From Kitasatospora sp. MAP5-34 (GTDB lineage Bacteria; Actinomycetota; Actinomycetes; Streptomycetales; Streptomycetaceae): DNA of 64,000 nt. Of the stretch, positions 8,073 through 16,877 are shown in pieces. Every line of letters starts with the position of its first letter. Positions within the stretch are counted from its first letter, which is position 1. Under the pieces are notes generated by a model, which did not search any database, had not been told where the DNA came from, and saw nothing but the letters and a program-made list of their open reading frames with translations. The position numbers were made by a program, and so were the translations under genes. The DNA is taken from contig NZ_JARXZC010000001.1 of assembly GCF_029894335.1 (NCBI RefSeq), positions 124,001-188,000 of the forward strand, read 5' to 3'.

Positions 8073-8107
8073 CACCCGGCCTCCGGAGAGCCTCCGGAGG
8101 CCGGGTG
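8073..8107. terminator. Bidirectional hairpin terminator
   Basis: A perfect 14-bp stem (CACCCGGCCTCCGG at 8073-8086 with CCGGAGGCCGGGTG at 8094-8107) encloses a 7-base loop. It sits 10 bases after the methyltransferase stop on the minus strand and after the MMPL scrap on the plus strand. There is no U-tract, as is usual in streptomycetes. Confidence 0.85.
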
Positions 8108-8117
8108 CGCCTGTTCG

Positions 8118-8915
8118 TCAGGCCTTGCGGCCGACTCCCGCGTACATCCAGCGGGTGCTGTTCTCGGTGGGGCCCTCCGGGCGCCAGAGCGGGACGAAGT
8201 CGACACCTGGCTCGAGCAGTTCCCAGCCGTCGAAGAACGTCTCGACCTGGGCGCGACCGCGCAGGTTGATGCCCGACTCGGTCTTGTCCCAGGTCTTGGC
8301 GGCGGCTGCGGCCCGCTCGGGGTTTCCCTCGAACGTGCTGTGGGAGAGCAGCAGGAAGCTGCCCGGCGCCACCCGGCTGCGGACCCTCTCCACCGCCTCC
8401 CTGGCCTCGTCGTCGCTGACGAAGTGCAGGACGGCGACGAGCAGTACGGCCACCGGCTGCGAGAGGTCCACCAGGGCGCGCAGCTCCGGCCGGTCGAGCA
8501 GCTCGTCCAACTCGCGGACGTCCCCGGTCAGTACGGTGGTCGAGCGGTTGTCGGCGAGCAGTGCCCGGCCGTGGGTCAGGACGATCGGATCGTTGTCGAC
8601 GTAGACCACCCGGGCGTCGGGCGCGATGCCCTGAGCCGCCTGGTGGACGTTGCCCGGGGAGGGGAGGCCGGCCCCGATGTCGATGAACTGCCGGATACCG
8701 GCCTCGGCGCACATCCGGACCGCGCGCTGCAGGAAGGCGCGGTTCTCGCGGGCTGCGGCCGGGATGTCGGCCGACACGCTGATGGCGTGCTCGGCGGCGG
8801 CCCGGTCGGGCGCGAAGTTGTCCTTGCCGCCCAGCCAGTAGTCGTAGATCCGGGCGGGGTGCGGACGGTCGGTCTGAAGTCCCGTCATGTCCCGTGCTCT
8901 CTCGGACTTCTGCAC
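8118..8915 (-). CDS. SAM-dependent methyltransferase, DUF574 family
   Basis: The protein has 265 residues from the GTG at 8915, which follows GGGGGAG eight bases upstream. The sequence shows the family's N-terminal PHPARIYDYWLGGKDNFAPDR block, the SAM motif I (FIDIGAGLPSPGNVH), an acidic motif II (VVYVDNDPIVLTHG) and the late TENSTRWMYAGVGRKA ending. It is full length for this Streptomyces-expanded family, whose members are mostly uncharacterised; small-molecule substrates are presumed. It stands alone, divergent from the AIM24 gene and followed by its own terminator. Confidence 0.92.
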   Translation of the reverse strand: MQKSERARDMTGLQTDRPHPARIYDYWLGGKDNFAPDRAAAEHAISVSADIPAAARENRAFLQRAVRMCAEAGIRQFIDIGAGLPSPGNVHQAAQGIAPDARVVYVDNDPIVLTHGRALLADNRSTTVLTGDVRELDELLDRPELRALVDLSQPVAVLLVAVLHFVSDDEAREAVERVRSRVAPGSFLLLSHSTFEGNPERAAAAAKTWDKTESGINLRGRAQVETFFDGWELLEPGVDFVPLWRPEGPTENSTRWMYAGVGRKA

Positions 8916-9185
8916 GTCTGTACTCCCCCTGGTCGCCCGTCACCGCTTCGCGGTGGGGGGAAGCATAGCCCCACCTGCTGACAGTCCTGCGGACGGGGGT
9001 GGCCGGGCCGACCGCCCGTTACGGCCCCCGCCCTGGTCGGAGCCGGGGAGGCGCGATACCGTGCGCGCGAGGGCGGCGCAACGGGCCGCCCGGTAACGGC
9101 CGTCTTCGGCCGGATTCGACAGGTTCTACAGGGTTCGACGGGGTTCGGCCGTTGGCGGCCGGGCTCGACTGGGGGAGTGGGCAGT

Positions 9186-9938
9186 ATGCAGGCTGTGGTC
9201 AAGGGCAGCACGATGCCGGTGCTGGAGATCGAGTTGGCGCAGGGCGAGACGGTGATCTCCCCCCACGGTGAGCTGTCGTGGATGTCGTCCAACATGCAGA
9301 TGTCGCAGACGACGAACGCCGGTGGCAAGGGCGGCTTCATGAACACCCTGAAGCGCGCGGTCGGCGGTGGCGGGATATTCCTGACGCAGTACCAGGCGCA
9401 GGGCGGGACGGGCCTGGTGGCCTTCGCGGCCAAGGTGCCGGGCCACATCCTCCCGGTGGACATCGCGCCGGGCCGGGGCGTCGTGGTGCACCGGCACGGC
9501 TGGATCTGCGGCACCCCCGGGATCTCCCCGACGGTCGGCCTCCAGCAGACCTTCCGCGGCGGACTGTGGGGCGGCGAGGGGTTCGTGCTCCAGCGGCTGC
9601 AGGGCCAGGGCCGGGCCTGGGTCGAGCTGTCGGGCGAACTCACCGAGTACAACCTCGCCCCCGGCCAGACGATGCTGGTCCACCCCGGCCACGTCGGGAT
9701 GTTCGAGGAGTCGGTGCAGTTCACCGTCACCCGGATACCCGGCATCGCCAACAAGATCTTCGGCGGCGACGGGATCTTCCTGGTGGCCCTGACCGGACCG
9801 GGACGGATCTGGCTGCAGAGCATGCCGCTGTCCGGCCTGGCCCACGCCCTGGAGCCGTACCTGGCCCGCGACGGTGCCGTGGCCGCCGGTGAGGGCGGCG
9901 CCCTCGGTTCCATCGTCGGCGGGATACTGCGCGGCTGA
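9186..9938 (+). CDS. AIM24 family protein
   Basis: The protein has 250 residues from ATG 9186, preceded by GGGGGAG at proper spacing; a GTG three codons earlier is also open. The sequence is an all-beta, Gly-rich fold with no membrane helix and matches the AIM24/TIGR00266 family: GELSWMSSNMQMSQTT, GGGGIFLTQYQAQGGTG, AAKVPGHILPVDI, LSGELTEYNLAPGQTMLVHPGHVGMFE and the terminal WLQSMPLSGLAHALEPYL. Family members bind membranes or phospholipids and are named after a mitochondrial biogenesis protein; the bacterial role is unknown. The gene appears to be monocistronic. Its stop codon lies inside the first unit of the tandem repeat below. Confidence 0.93.
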   Translation: MQAVVKGSTMPVLEIELAQGETVISPHGELSWMSSNMQMSQTTNAGGKGGFMNTLKRAVGGGGIFLTQYQAQGGTGLVAFAAKVPGHILPVDIAPGRGVVVHRHGWICGTPGISPTVGLQQTFRGGLWGGEGFVLQRLQGQGRAWVELSGELTEYNLAPGQTMLVHPGHVGMFEESVQFTVTRIPGIANKIFGGDGIFLVALTGPGRIWLQSMPLSGLAHALEPYLARDGAVAAGEGGALGSIVGGILRG

Positions 9939-9995
9939 CACGCGCGCCTGGTACGGCCGGCTGACCCGCGCGCCTGGTACGGCCGGCTGACCCGC
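9933..9995 (+). repeat. 26-bp tandem repeat overlapping the AIM24 stop codon
   Basis: Two copies of a 26-base unit (9933-9958 and 9959-9984, one mismatch) are followed by an 11-base third partial copy at 9985-9995. The unit begins GGCTGAC and ends TGGTACGGCC; the first copy contains the AIM24 stop codon. It looks like a recent local expansion in a 3' untranslated region. Confidence 0.85.
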
Positions 9996-10178
9996 ACGGC
10001 TGATACCCAGGAGCACCGACCGCTGACGCACCGGAGCCGAAGGCCGCAGCGCGGCGTCGGAGTGGGGTGCCGAATGCTGGGGGAAGACCGGGTTTCGGGG
10101 GCAGACTGACAGTGAACCCTCCGACCGGTGCCCCCGGTCCGGCCGGAGGTCGCAGCTCCTGGCCCGAGGAGGCGCGTC

Positions 10179-10838
10179 ATGTCCGCCGCATTCGTCTCGC
10201 ACAGTCGGCCGGGCTCGCACGGGTCAGTCGCCGCCCACCTGCGGCGGGCCGTCGGGCGGGAGCCCAACCCGCTCTGCCGCCCGGTGGACCGGTCGCGCAG
10301 CAGGCTGCTGCTGAGCGTTCCACTGGCGGCGGCCCTCTCGTTGGCCCTGGCGACGCTGGTAGCGCTGGCGCTGCTGGCCGGCATGCGGGCCGACGCGCGG
10401 CAGACGGCGCAGCACCGTCATCAGGTGACCGCGACCACCGTCGCCGCAGCGGTCGACAACCCCGTCGGGACGACGGCGCAGGCGCAGGCCCGCTGGGTCT
10501 ACCCGCCGGCCGGTGGGCAGACCGGCGGGCAGACCGGCGGGCACAGCGCCGTGATCGATGTGCCGAGCGGCGCGGTGGCGGGTACGCCGGTGGCCATCTG
10601 GGTCGACGACAGCGGCAACCCGGCGGCGCCGCCGCGCCCGGACTCCGAACTGCAGGTGTCCGCCGCGATCTACGGACTCGGTGCGCTGAGCGGGACGTTG
10701 GTGCTGGTCCGGGTCGGGTACGTCGCGCGCCGCAGTGCCCTCGACCGCAGGGCCGAGCGGGCCTGGGAGCCGGCCTGGGAGCTGGTGGAGCCGGTCTGGT
10801 CGGGGCGCAGCCGCCGACCGGAGAACGGCGAGCGCTGA
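10179..10838 (+). CDS. Rv1733c-like membrane protein
   Basis: The protein has 219 residues from ATG 10179, preceded by GAGGAGG at 10166-10172. It has two membrane helices (about residues 43-70, LLLSVPLAAALSLALATLVALALL, and about 167-187, AAIYGLGALSGTLVLVRVGYV). They flank an extracytoplasmic domain with the motif ARWVYPPAG...VDVPSGAVAGTPVAIWVDDSGNP, the pattern of the actinobacterial Rv1733c family. The C-terminus is rich in Arg, Glu and Trp and is cytoplasmic. The function of the family is unknown. No operon partner is visible. Confidence 0.85.
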   Translation: MSAAFVSHSRPGSHGSVAAHLRRAVGREPNPLCRPVDRSRSRLLLSVPLAAALSLALATLVALALLAGMRADARQTAQHRHQVTATTVAAAVDNPVGTTAQAQARWVYPPAGGQTGGQTGGHSAVIDVPSGAVAGTPVAIWVDDSGNPAAPPRPDSELQVSAAIYGLGALSGTLVLVRVGYVARRSALDRRAERAWEPAWELVEPVWSGRSRRPENGER

Positions 10839-11228
10839 CGAGGGCCGGGAGTTCGACGCCTGCGGGCCGTCACTTTCTGCGGTTGGCTGATTACCACGAG
10901 CGGATATGACGGATACCCGACAGGCAATTTGACTATTTTCTTATAGGGCCTCAAAGTTTTGTGCATGTCCCCGAATGGTCCGTCCCGCCGCTGCGCCGCC
11001 CTTGAGCCGGCGCCCCTCGGCGTGCCCGTGGCCCTCCCGGATGACGTCACCTGTCGATGTCGGTGACGAGCAGACGCTGACGCTGCGGTCCTGACGGTCC
11101 GTATCGCGTTGGCGTTCCCCGAGCCCGGTCGCGGCGTCGAACCGTCCGCCGCCCCTTGCCGTGCCCTTCCGTCCGACCTGTCGGCCGCCGTGATCCGGCG
11201 GTCTCCGAAGCATTCCCGAGAGGTAATC
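10839..11228. other. 390-base intergenic region upstream of the peptide ABC operon
   Basis: This non-coding stretch has an AT-rich patch at about 10898-10965 that stands out against the surrounding DNA and contains TTGACT at 10930-10935. A convincing -10 at 16-19 bases is not visible, so I do not call a specific promoter. The 3' half is ordinary GC-rich DNA leading to the ribosome-binding site GAGAGG before the binding-protein gene. It probably holds the operon promoter and a leader. Confidence 0.45.
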
Positions 11229-12938
11229 ATGAGCAAGAGCAGGGCCGCTGTCGCGGTTTCCGCCGTCGCGCTGCTGGCCGGGCTGACCGCCGCCTGCGGT
11301 GCGGGCGGGGGCAAGAGCTCGTCGGCGGCCGCCGCGTTCGATCCCGCGACCTGCCAGGGCGGCACCCTCACGGTGCTGAACCACCGGGGGCAGGGGAACT
11401 TCGACCCGGCCGAGCTCTACACCTCCGGCGGCGGCAAGGTGCCCACGCTCGTCTTCCGGACGCTGACCACCCGTGACCACACCACGGACGGTCCGGACAG
11501 CGCCAAGGTGGTGCCCGACCTGGCCACCGACACCGGGAAGCCGAACCAGGACGCGACGGTCTGGACCTACCACCTGAAGCCGGGGCTGAAGTTCGAGGAC
11601 GGCAGCCCGATCAAGTCCGCCGACGTCAAGTACGGCGTCGAGCGCTCCTTCGCGCCCGAGCTGCCGGGCGGCCCGCCGTACCTGCGGGACTGGCTGGTCG
11701 GCGGCGAGGTGTACCAGGGGCCGTACAAGGGCGGCGACCTCGCCTCCATCGAGACCCCGGACGACCTCACCATCGTCTTCGAACTCCGCAAGCCCGAGGG
11801 CGACTTCCCGTTCCTGGCGACCGCCACCCAGTTCGCGCCCGTTCCCAAGTCCAAGGACACCGGCACGAGTTACCAGAAGCATCCGATCTCGTCGGGCCCC
11901 TACAAGGTGGTCAGCAACGACGGCGGCAAGACCATCGTGCTGGACCGTAACCCCAACTGGGCGCGCTCGGCCGACGATCAGCGCCTCGCGTGCCCCGACA
12001 AGGTCGTGGTGAACTCGGGGCTGGACCAGTCGGTGATCAACCAGCGGCTGGCCGCCGGTACGGGTGACGACGCCAACGCCGTCACCAGCGACACCAACGT
12101 CAACGCCTCGGTGCTGGCCCGGCTGAACAGTGACTCCGCGCTCAAGAGCCGGGTCGTCACCGGCTTCTTCGGCGAGACCCAGTACCTCGCCTTCAATCCG
12201 AAGGTGAAGCCCTTCGACGACGTCCGGGTGCGGCAGGCGGTCTCGTACGCGATCGACCGCGAGTCGGTGGTCAACGCGGTCGGCGGCAGCTCTGTCGCCA
12301 AGCCCGCGACCACCTTCCTGCCCGACCAGCCCGCATTCGGGTACTCGCCGTACGACTACTTCCCGGCCGGCCAGAGCGGCGACCCGGTGAAGGCCAAGGA
12401 GCTGCTGGCGCAGGCCGGTTACCCGAACGGGCTGACCATCACGCTCAGCCACTCGACCGTGACGGGCGACGGCAGCGGCCCGGAGGTCGCGGCGGCCGTG
12501 CAGGAGGCGCTCGGCAAGGCCGGGATCACCGTCAAGCTCGACGGCACCGCCGACGACGACTACCAGACCAAGTACCAGAAGCCGGCCACCGAGCCCGGCC
12601 TCTTCCTGGCCAGCTGGGGTGCCGACTGGCCGTCCGGTGGCCCGTTCCTGGCACCGGTGTTCGACGGGCGGCAGATCCTCGCCGACGGTGGCAACTACAA
12701 CTCGTTCCAGCTGAACGACCCCAAGGTCAACGCCGAGATCGACGCCGCCAACAAGCTCACCGACCAGGCCCAGGCGGCCAAGGCCTGGGGCGGCCTGGAC
12801 GCCGAACTCGGCAAGCAGGCCTACACCGTGCCGCTGTTCCACCCGATCTACAAGCGGCTCTACGGCAAGGACGTCAGGAATGCCTACGTCAGCCAGTGGA
12901 ACGGGCTCTACGACCTGTCCCGGATCTCGGTCAAGTAA
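11229..12938 (+). CDS. Peptide-type ABC importer, substrate-binding lipoprotein (SBP family 5)
   Basis: The protein has 569 residues from ATG 11229, with GAGAGGT just upstream. A signal peptide leads to a lipobox with Cys23 (LTAAC). The mature part shows the SBP_bac_5 pattern: GGTLTVLNHRGQGNFDPAELYT, WTYHLKPGLKFEDGSPIKSADVKYGVERSF, the SSGPYKVV block and FDDVRVRQAVSYAIDRESVV. The protein would be anchored outside the membrane and deliver peptides or similar ligands to the two permeases encoded downstream. The gene heads a four-gene operon with tight spacing. The ligand is not deducible; family 5 proteins also bind nickel chelates, sugars and opines. Confidence 0.94.
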   Translation: MSKSRAAVAVSAVALLAGLTAACGAGGGKSSSAAAAFDPATCQGGTLTVLNHRGQGNFDPAELYTSGGGKVPTLVFRTLTTRDHTTDGPDSAKVVPDLATDTGKPNQDATVWTYHLKPGLKFEDGSPIKSADVKYGVERSFAPELPGGPPYLRDWLVGGEVYQGPYKGGDLASIETPDDLTIVFELRKPEGDFPFLATATQFAPVPKSKDTGTSYQKHPISSGPYKVVSNDGGKTIVLDRNPNWARSADDQRLACPDKVVVNSGLDQSVINQRLAAGTGDDANAVTSDTNVNASVLARLNSDSALKSRVVTGFFGETQYLAFNPKVKPFDDVRVRQAVSYAIDRESVVNAVGGSSVAKPATTFLPDQPAFGYSPYDYFPAGQSGDPVKAKELLAQAGYPNGLTITLSHSTVTGDGSGPEVAAAVQEALGKAGITVKLDGTADDDYQTKYQKPATEPGLFLASWGADWPSGGPFLAPVFDGRQILADGGNYNSFQLNDPKVNAEIDAANKLTDQAQAAKAWGGLDAELGKQAYTVPLFHPIYKRLYGKDVRNAYVSQWNGLYDLSRISVK

Positions 12939-12951
12939 GGACTGCTGACTG

Positions 12952-13998
12952 ATGAGCGAGACCCCGACGGTCGCTCAGCGCCCGGACGGTTCAGAGCCAG
13001 GCTCTGAAGGTCCGGACGCCCCGGTGCCCGGACGTGAACCGTCCGGGCCCCGGCCCGACCGCAACCAGGTATGGCGGCGGCTGCGTGCCGACCGCGCGGC
13101 CGTCGCCGCGCTGGTCGTGGTCGTCCTGCTGGTCCTCATGGCGGTCGCGGCGCCGCTGATCTGCGCGTTGGAGGGCCAGAACGCGACCACCTTCCACAAC
13201 AACCTGATCGACTCCGCGACCGGCGGCGTGCCGATCGGACCGTTCGGCGGGGCGAGCGGCGACCACTGGCTCGGCGTCGAGCCGGGGACCGGCCGGGACG
13301 TGCTCGCCCGGCTGGTCGACGGCGCGCAGGTCTCGCTCTCCGTCTCGCTCGGTGCGACGGTCGTCCAGATCGCGCTCGGCGTCCTGGTCGGCCTGGCGGC
13401 CGGCCTGGGGACCCGGACGGTGGACACCGTGCTCAGCCGGGCGATGGACCTGGTGATCGCCTTCCCCTCGCTGGTCTTCGCAGTCGCGCTGATGGCCGTC
13501 GTGCCCGGTGGCTTCCCGCGCCCGCTGCTGCTGATGCTGGTCATCGGCATCCTCGGCTGGGGGCAGACCGCCCGGATCGTACGCGGCCAGGTGCTCAGTC
13601 TGCGCGGCCTCGACTACGTCGCGGCGGCCCGGCTGACCGGTGCCCGGCGGCACCGGGTGGCGCGGCGGGAGATCCTCCCGGCGCTGGCCGGACCGGTGAT
13701 CACGTACGGCGTGCTGCAACTGCCCGCCAACGTCACGCAGGAGGCCGGGCTCTCCTTCCTCGGCGTCGGCGTCCGCCCGCCGACCCCCTCCTGGGGGCAG
13801 ATGCTGGCGAGCGCCACCGACTGGTTCCAGGCCGACCCCAGCTACGTGCTGCTACCCGCCGCGCTGCTGTTCGTCACCGTCCTCGCCTTCACCGTGCTCG
13901 GCGAGAGCGTGCGCACCGCGCTCGACCCACGGGCCAAGTCCCGCCTGCGGGCCGGGATCGAGCGGCGGCGCAAGCGGCCCGAGGAGGCCCAGGCATGA
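12952..13998 (+). CDS. Peptide-type ABC importer, permease (DppC/OppC-like)
   Basis: The protein has 348 residues. It has a long acidic/Pro-rich cytoplasmic N-terminus, then a first helix (AAVAALVVVVLLVLMAVAAPLI) and five further helices. The EAA-type loop (RGLDYVAAARLTGARRHRVARREILPALAGPV) precedes the final helices, and the family block GLSFLGVGVRPPTPSWGQML follows. It starts 13 bases after the binding-protein stop and its own stop overlaps the next start (ATGA), so these genes are tightly coupled. The order, C-type permease before B-type, is the reverse of the usual dpp/opp order. Confidence 0.93.
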   Translation: MSETPTVAQRPDGSEPGSEGPDAPVPGREPSGPRPDRNQVWRRLRADRAAVAALVVVVLLVLMAVAAPLICALEGQNATTFHNNLIDSATGGVPIGPFGGASGDHWLGVEPGTGRDVLARLVDGAQVSLSVSLGATVVQIALGVLVGLAAGLGTRTVDTVLSRAMDLVIAFPSLVFAVALMAVVPGGFPRPLLLMLVIGILGWGQTARIVRGQVLSLRGLDYVAAARLTGARRHRVARREILPALAGPVITYGVLQLPANVTQEAGLSFLGVGVRPPTPSWGQMLASATDWFQADPSYVLLPAALLFVTVLAFTVLGESVRTALDPRAKSRLRAGIERRRKRPEEAQA

Positions 13999-14984
13999 TC
14001 CGGTTCCTGCTGCGACGGACCGTCAGCACCGTGCTGGTGCTGCTCGCCATGTCCGCCGTCATCTACGTCGTCTTCTTCGCCGCCCCGCACGACCCGGCCG
14101 TCCTGGTCTGCGGCAAGGGCTGCGACGGCGCCCGGCTCGCCGTCGTCCGGCACAAGCTCGGCACCGACCTGCCGGTCTGGGAGCAGTACTGGCAGTTCCT
14201 GCACGGGCTGGTCGCCGGGCGCAGCTTCGACTCCGGCACCGACCTCACCCGGTGCGCCGCGCCCTGCCTCGGCTACTCGTTCCAGACCGACCAGCCCGTG
14301 CTGCAGATGGTCACCCAGCGCATCCCGGTCGACCTCTCGCTCACGGTGGGCGCCATGGTGATCTGGCTGGTGCTCGGCGTCGGCACCGGCCTGCTCTCCG
14401 CGCTGCGGCGCGGCCGCCTGGCGGAGCGGGCGCTCACCGCGCTCACCCTGGCCGGGATGTCCACGCCGGTCTTCCTGATCGGCCTGATGCTGGTCATGCT
14501 GTTCTGCGCCTACCTGCAGTGGATGCCCTTCCCAAGCTTCGTCCCGTTCACCGACGACCCCGGGCAGTGGGCGGCCAACCTGGTGCTGCCCTGGCTCTCG
14601 CTGGCGCTGATCATGTCGGCGGCGTACGCGCGAATGACCCGCAGCAGCCTGCTGGAGACCCTCGCCGAGGACCACATCAGGACCAACCGCGCGTACGGGC
14701 TCTCCGAGCGCCGGATCGTCTTCGGCCACGCGCTGCGCGGCGCGCTGGTGCCGGTGGTGACGATGCTCGCCATCGACGTGGGCCAGATCCTCGGCGGGGC
14801 GATGCTCACCGAGTCGGTGTTCGGCTTCGACGGGCTCGGCCGGCTGCTGGTCAACTCCGTCAACCAGATCGACCTGCCGGTGGTGGTCGGGGTCACCCTG
14901 TTCGCGGGCTTCTTCATCGTGATCGCCAACGCCGTCGCCGACGTGCTGTACGCGCTGGCCGACCCGAGAGTGAGCGTGGCATGA
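13995..14984 (+). CDS. Peptide-type ABC importer, permease (DppB/OppB-like)
   Basis: The protein has 329 residues beginning MIRFLLRRTVSTVLVLLAMS, the classic B-type N-terminal helix. A periplasmic loop contains two cysteine pairs (CGKGC; CAAPC), six helices are predicted, and the EAA loop is YARMTRSSLLETLAEDHIRTNRAYGLSERRI. It ends FGFDGLGRLLVNSVNQIDLPVVVG...NAVADVLYALADPRV, as in the family. The start overlaps the upstream stop and the ATPase gene follows with a 4-base overlap, so all four transport genes are coupled. Confidence 0.94.
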   Translation: MIRFLLRRTVSTVLVLLAMSAVIYVVFFAAPHDPAVLVCGKGCDGARLAVVRHKLGTDLPVWEQYWQFLHGLVAGRSFDSGTDLTRCAAPCLGYSFQTDQPVLQMVTQRIPVDLSLTVGAMVIWLVLGVGTGLLSALRRGRLAERALTALTLAGMSTPVFLIGLMLVMLFCAYLQWMPFPSFVPFTDDPGQWAANLVLPWLSLALIMSAAYARMTRSSLLETLAEDHIRTNRAYGLSERRIVFGHALRGALVPVVTMLAIDVGQILGGAMLTESVFGFDGLGRLLVNSVNQIDLPVVVGVTLFAGFFIVIANAVADVLYALADPRVSVA

Positions 14985-16657
14985 AGTTGCTGGAAGTGGC
15001 GGACCTGCGCGTCGCCTTCGACGGCGTCGCGGCCGTCGACGGGCTCTCCTTCGACCTCGGCGCGGGCGAATCGCTGGGCCTGGTCGGCGAGTCGGGCTCC
15101 GGCAAGAGCACCGTCGCCCTCGCCCTGCTCGGCCTGCACCGGGGGAGCGGCGCCGAAGTCACCGGCGCCGTACGGGTGGACGGGACGGACGTACTCGCCG
15201 CGACCGAGGCCGGGTTGCGCGCCCTGCGCGGCGCGCGGGCCGCGATGGTCTTCCAGGACCCGCTGTCCGCGCTCGACCCCTACTGGGCGATCGGCGACCA
15301 GATCGCCGAGGTTCACCGCGTGCACACCGGCTCCTCCCGCCGGGCCGCACACGAGCGCGCCGTCCAGGTGCTCGACCGGGTCGGCATCCCGGACGCCGCG
15401 CGGCGGGCGAAGTCCCACCCGCACGAGTTCTCCGGCGGTATGCGGCAGCGCGCGCTGATCGCCATGGCGCTGGCCTGCTCGCCGAAACTGCTGATCGCGG
15501 ACGAGCCCACCACGGCCCTGGACGTCACCGTCCAGGCCCAGATCCTCGACCTGCTGCACGAGTTGCGCGCCGAGGACGGCATGGCGCTGCTACTGGTCAC
15601 CCACGATCTGGGCGTGGTCGCGGGCAACACAGACCGGGTGCTGGTGATGCGGGACGGCCGGGCCGTGGAGCGCGGTGAGGTGGCCGAGGTGCTGGGCGCG
15701 CCGCGCGAGCCGTACACCCGTGAACTACTGGCGGCCGTACCCCGGTTGGACAGTCCGCGCGAGCGGCCGGACGGGCCGAAGGACGTCCTGCTGAGCGTCA
15801 CCGACCTGCACCGGCACTACCCGGCACCGGCCGGGGGGACCGCCGGTTGGCGCGGGCTGCTCGGCGCGCGCGCGAAGCTGCGCGCCGTCGACGGGGTCAG
15901 CCTGGACATCCGGCGCGGCGAGACCCTCGGTGTGGTCGGGGAGAGCGGCAGCGGCAAGAGCACGCTCGGCCGGCTGCTGGTACGGTTGGCCGAGCCCACC
16001 TCCGGCGAGATCCGGTTCGAGGGCGAGGACCTGGCGCGCGCCTCCGAGCGCAGGCTGCGGCCGCTCCGCCGCGACCTGCAGATGGTCTTCCAGGACCCGG
16101 TCTCCTCGCTCAATCCGCGCCGTACCATCGGCGAGTCGGTCGCCGACCCGCTGCGGGTTCATGGCCGTTCCGGCCAGCAACTCAAGGCTGAAGTAGGCGA
16201 GTTGCTCGACCGGGTCGGCCTCCGGCCGGACTGGTACCAGCGCTACCCGCACGAACTCTCCGGCGGCCAGCGCCAGCGGGTCGGCATCGCCCGGGCGCTG
16301 GCCCTGCGGCCCAAGCTGATCGTCTGCGACGAGCCGGTCTCCGCCCTGGACGTCACCACCCAGGCCCAGGTGATCCGCCTACTGGCCGACCTGCAGGCCG
16401 AGTTCGGGCTGACCCTGGTCTTCATCGCGCACGACCTCGCCGTGGTCCGCCAGGTCAGCGACCGGGTCGCGGTGCTGCGGCACGGCCGGATCGTCGAACT
16501 CGGCACGGTGGACGAGGTGTACGAGTCGCCACAACACCCCTACACCCGGGGGCTGCTGGCGGCCGTACCGGTCCTCGACCCCGCCGAGGCGGACAGCCGC
16601 CGGGCGGCCCGGGCCGAACTGCGCGGCCGGGAGCGGGCGGCGGCCCTGACGGCCTGA
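14981..16657 (+). CDS. Peptide-type ABC importer, fused double ATPase (DppD-DppF-like)
   Basis: The protein has 558 residues from ATG 14981 ([13 protein letters not shown]), overlapping the permease stop. It has two complete nucleotide-binding domains. The first has [27 protein letters not shown], signature [15 protein letters not shown] and Walker [13 protein letters not shown]. The second has [28 protein letters not shown], signature [15 protein letters not shown] and Walker [13 protein letters not shown]. Both carry the oligopeptide-type C-terminal extension ([22 protein letters not shown]). D- and F-type ATPases are normally separate proteins; the fusion lets one polypeptide energise the heterodimeric permease. 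Confidence 0.95.
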   Translation: MKLLEVADLRVAFDGVAAVDGLSFDLGAGESLGLVGESGSGKSTVALALLGLHRGSGAEVTGAVRVDGTDVLAATEAGLRALRGARAAMVFQDPLSALDPYWAIGDQIAEVHRVHTGSSRRAAHERAVQVLDRVGIPDAARRAKSHPHEFSGGMRQRALIAMALACSPKLLIADEPTTALDVTVQAQILDLLHELRAEDGMALLLVTHDLGVVAGNTDRVLVMRDGRAVERGEVAEVLGAPREPYTRELLAAVPRLDSPRERPDGPKDVLLSVTDLHRHYPAPAGGTAGWRGLLGARAKLRAVDGVSLDIRRGETLGVVGESGSGKSTLGRLLVRLAEPTSGEIRFEGEDLARASERRLRPLRRDLQMVFQDPVSSLNPRRTIGESVADPLRVHGRSGQQLKAEVGELLDRVGLRPDWYQRYPHELSGGQRQRVGIARALALRPKLIVCDEPVSALDVTTQAQVIRLLADLQAEFGLTLVFIAHDLAVVRQVSDRVAVLRHGRIVELGTVDEVYESPQHPYTRGLLAAVPVLDPAEADSRRAARAELRGRERAAALTA

Positions 16658-16702
16658 GTCCGTTCTGCCCGACTCCGTTCTGCCCGACTCCGTTCTGCCC
16701 GA
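16658..16702 (+). repeat. Three 15-bp tandem repeats after the ATPase gene
   Basis: Units 16658-16672, 16673-16687 and 16688-16702 read (C/G)TCCGTTCTGCCCGA; copies two and three are identical and the first differs at one base. The array starts immediately after the ATPase stop codon. Confidence 0.9.
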
Positions 16703-16823
16703 GTCCGGGATGTCCTGAGTTCGCTCGTCACCGCGACCGCGACCATCACCGGCACCACCGGAGCGGCCACTGAGACCCGGTCCACGGTCGTCTGCGTCAC
16801 GGGCGGTTCGGGACCGGCCTTCT

Positions 16824-16864
16824 GACCGTCCTGGGCCCACCCTGCCGGTGGACCCAGGACGGTC
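16824..16864. terminator. Bidirectional hairpin terminator
   Basis: An 18-bp stem with one mismatch (GACCGTCCTGGGCCCACC at 16824-16841 with GGTGGACCCAGGACGGTC at 16847-16864) encloses a 5-base loop. It lies between the convergent ABC operon and the helical-repeat gene and should stop both. Confidence 0.9.
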
Positions 16865-16877
16865 TTCCCGGACCGGC

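Noticed and set aside
10930..10952. Promoter at TTGACT in the AT-rich patch before the peptide operon
   Set aside because: No -10 hexamer at acceptable spacing; kept only as a remark in the intergenic entry.
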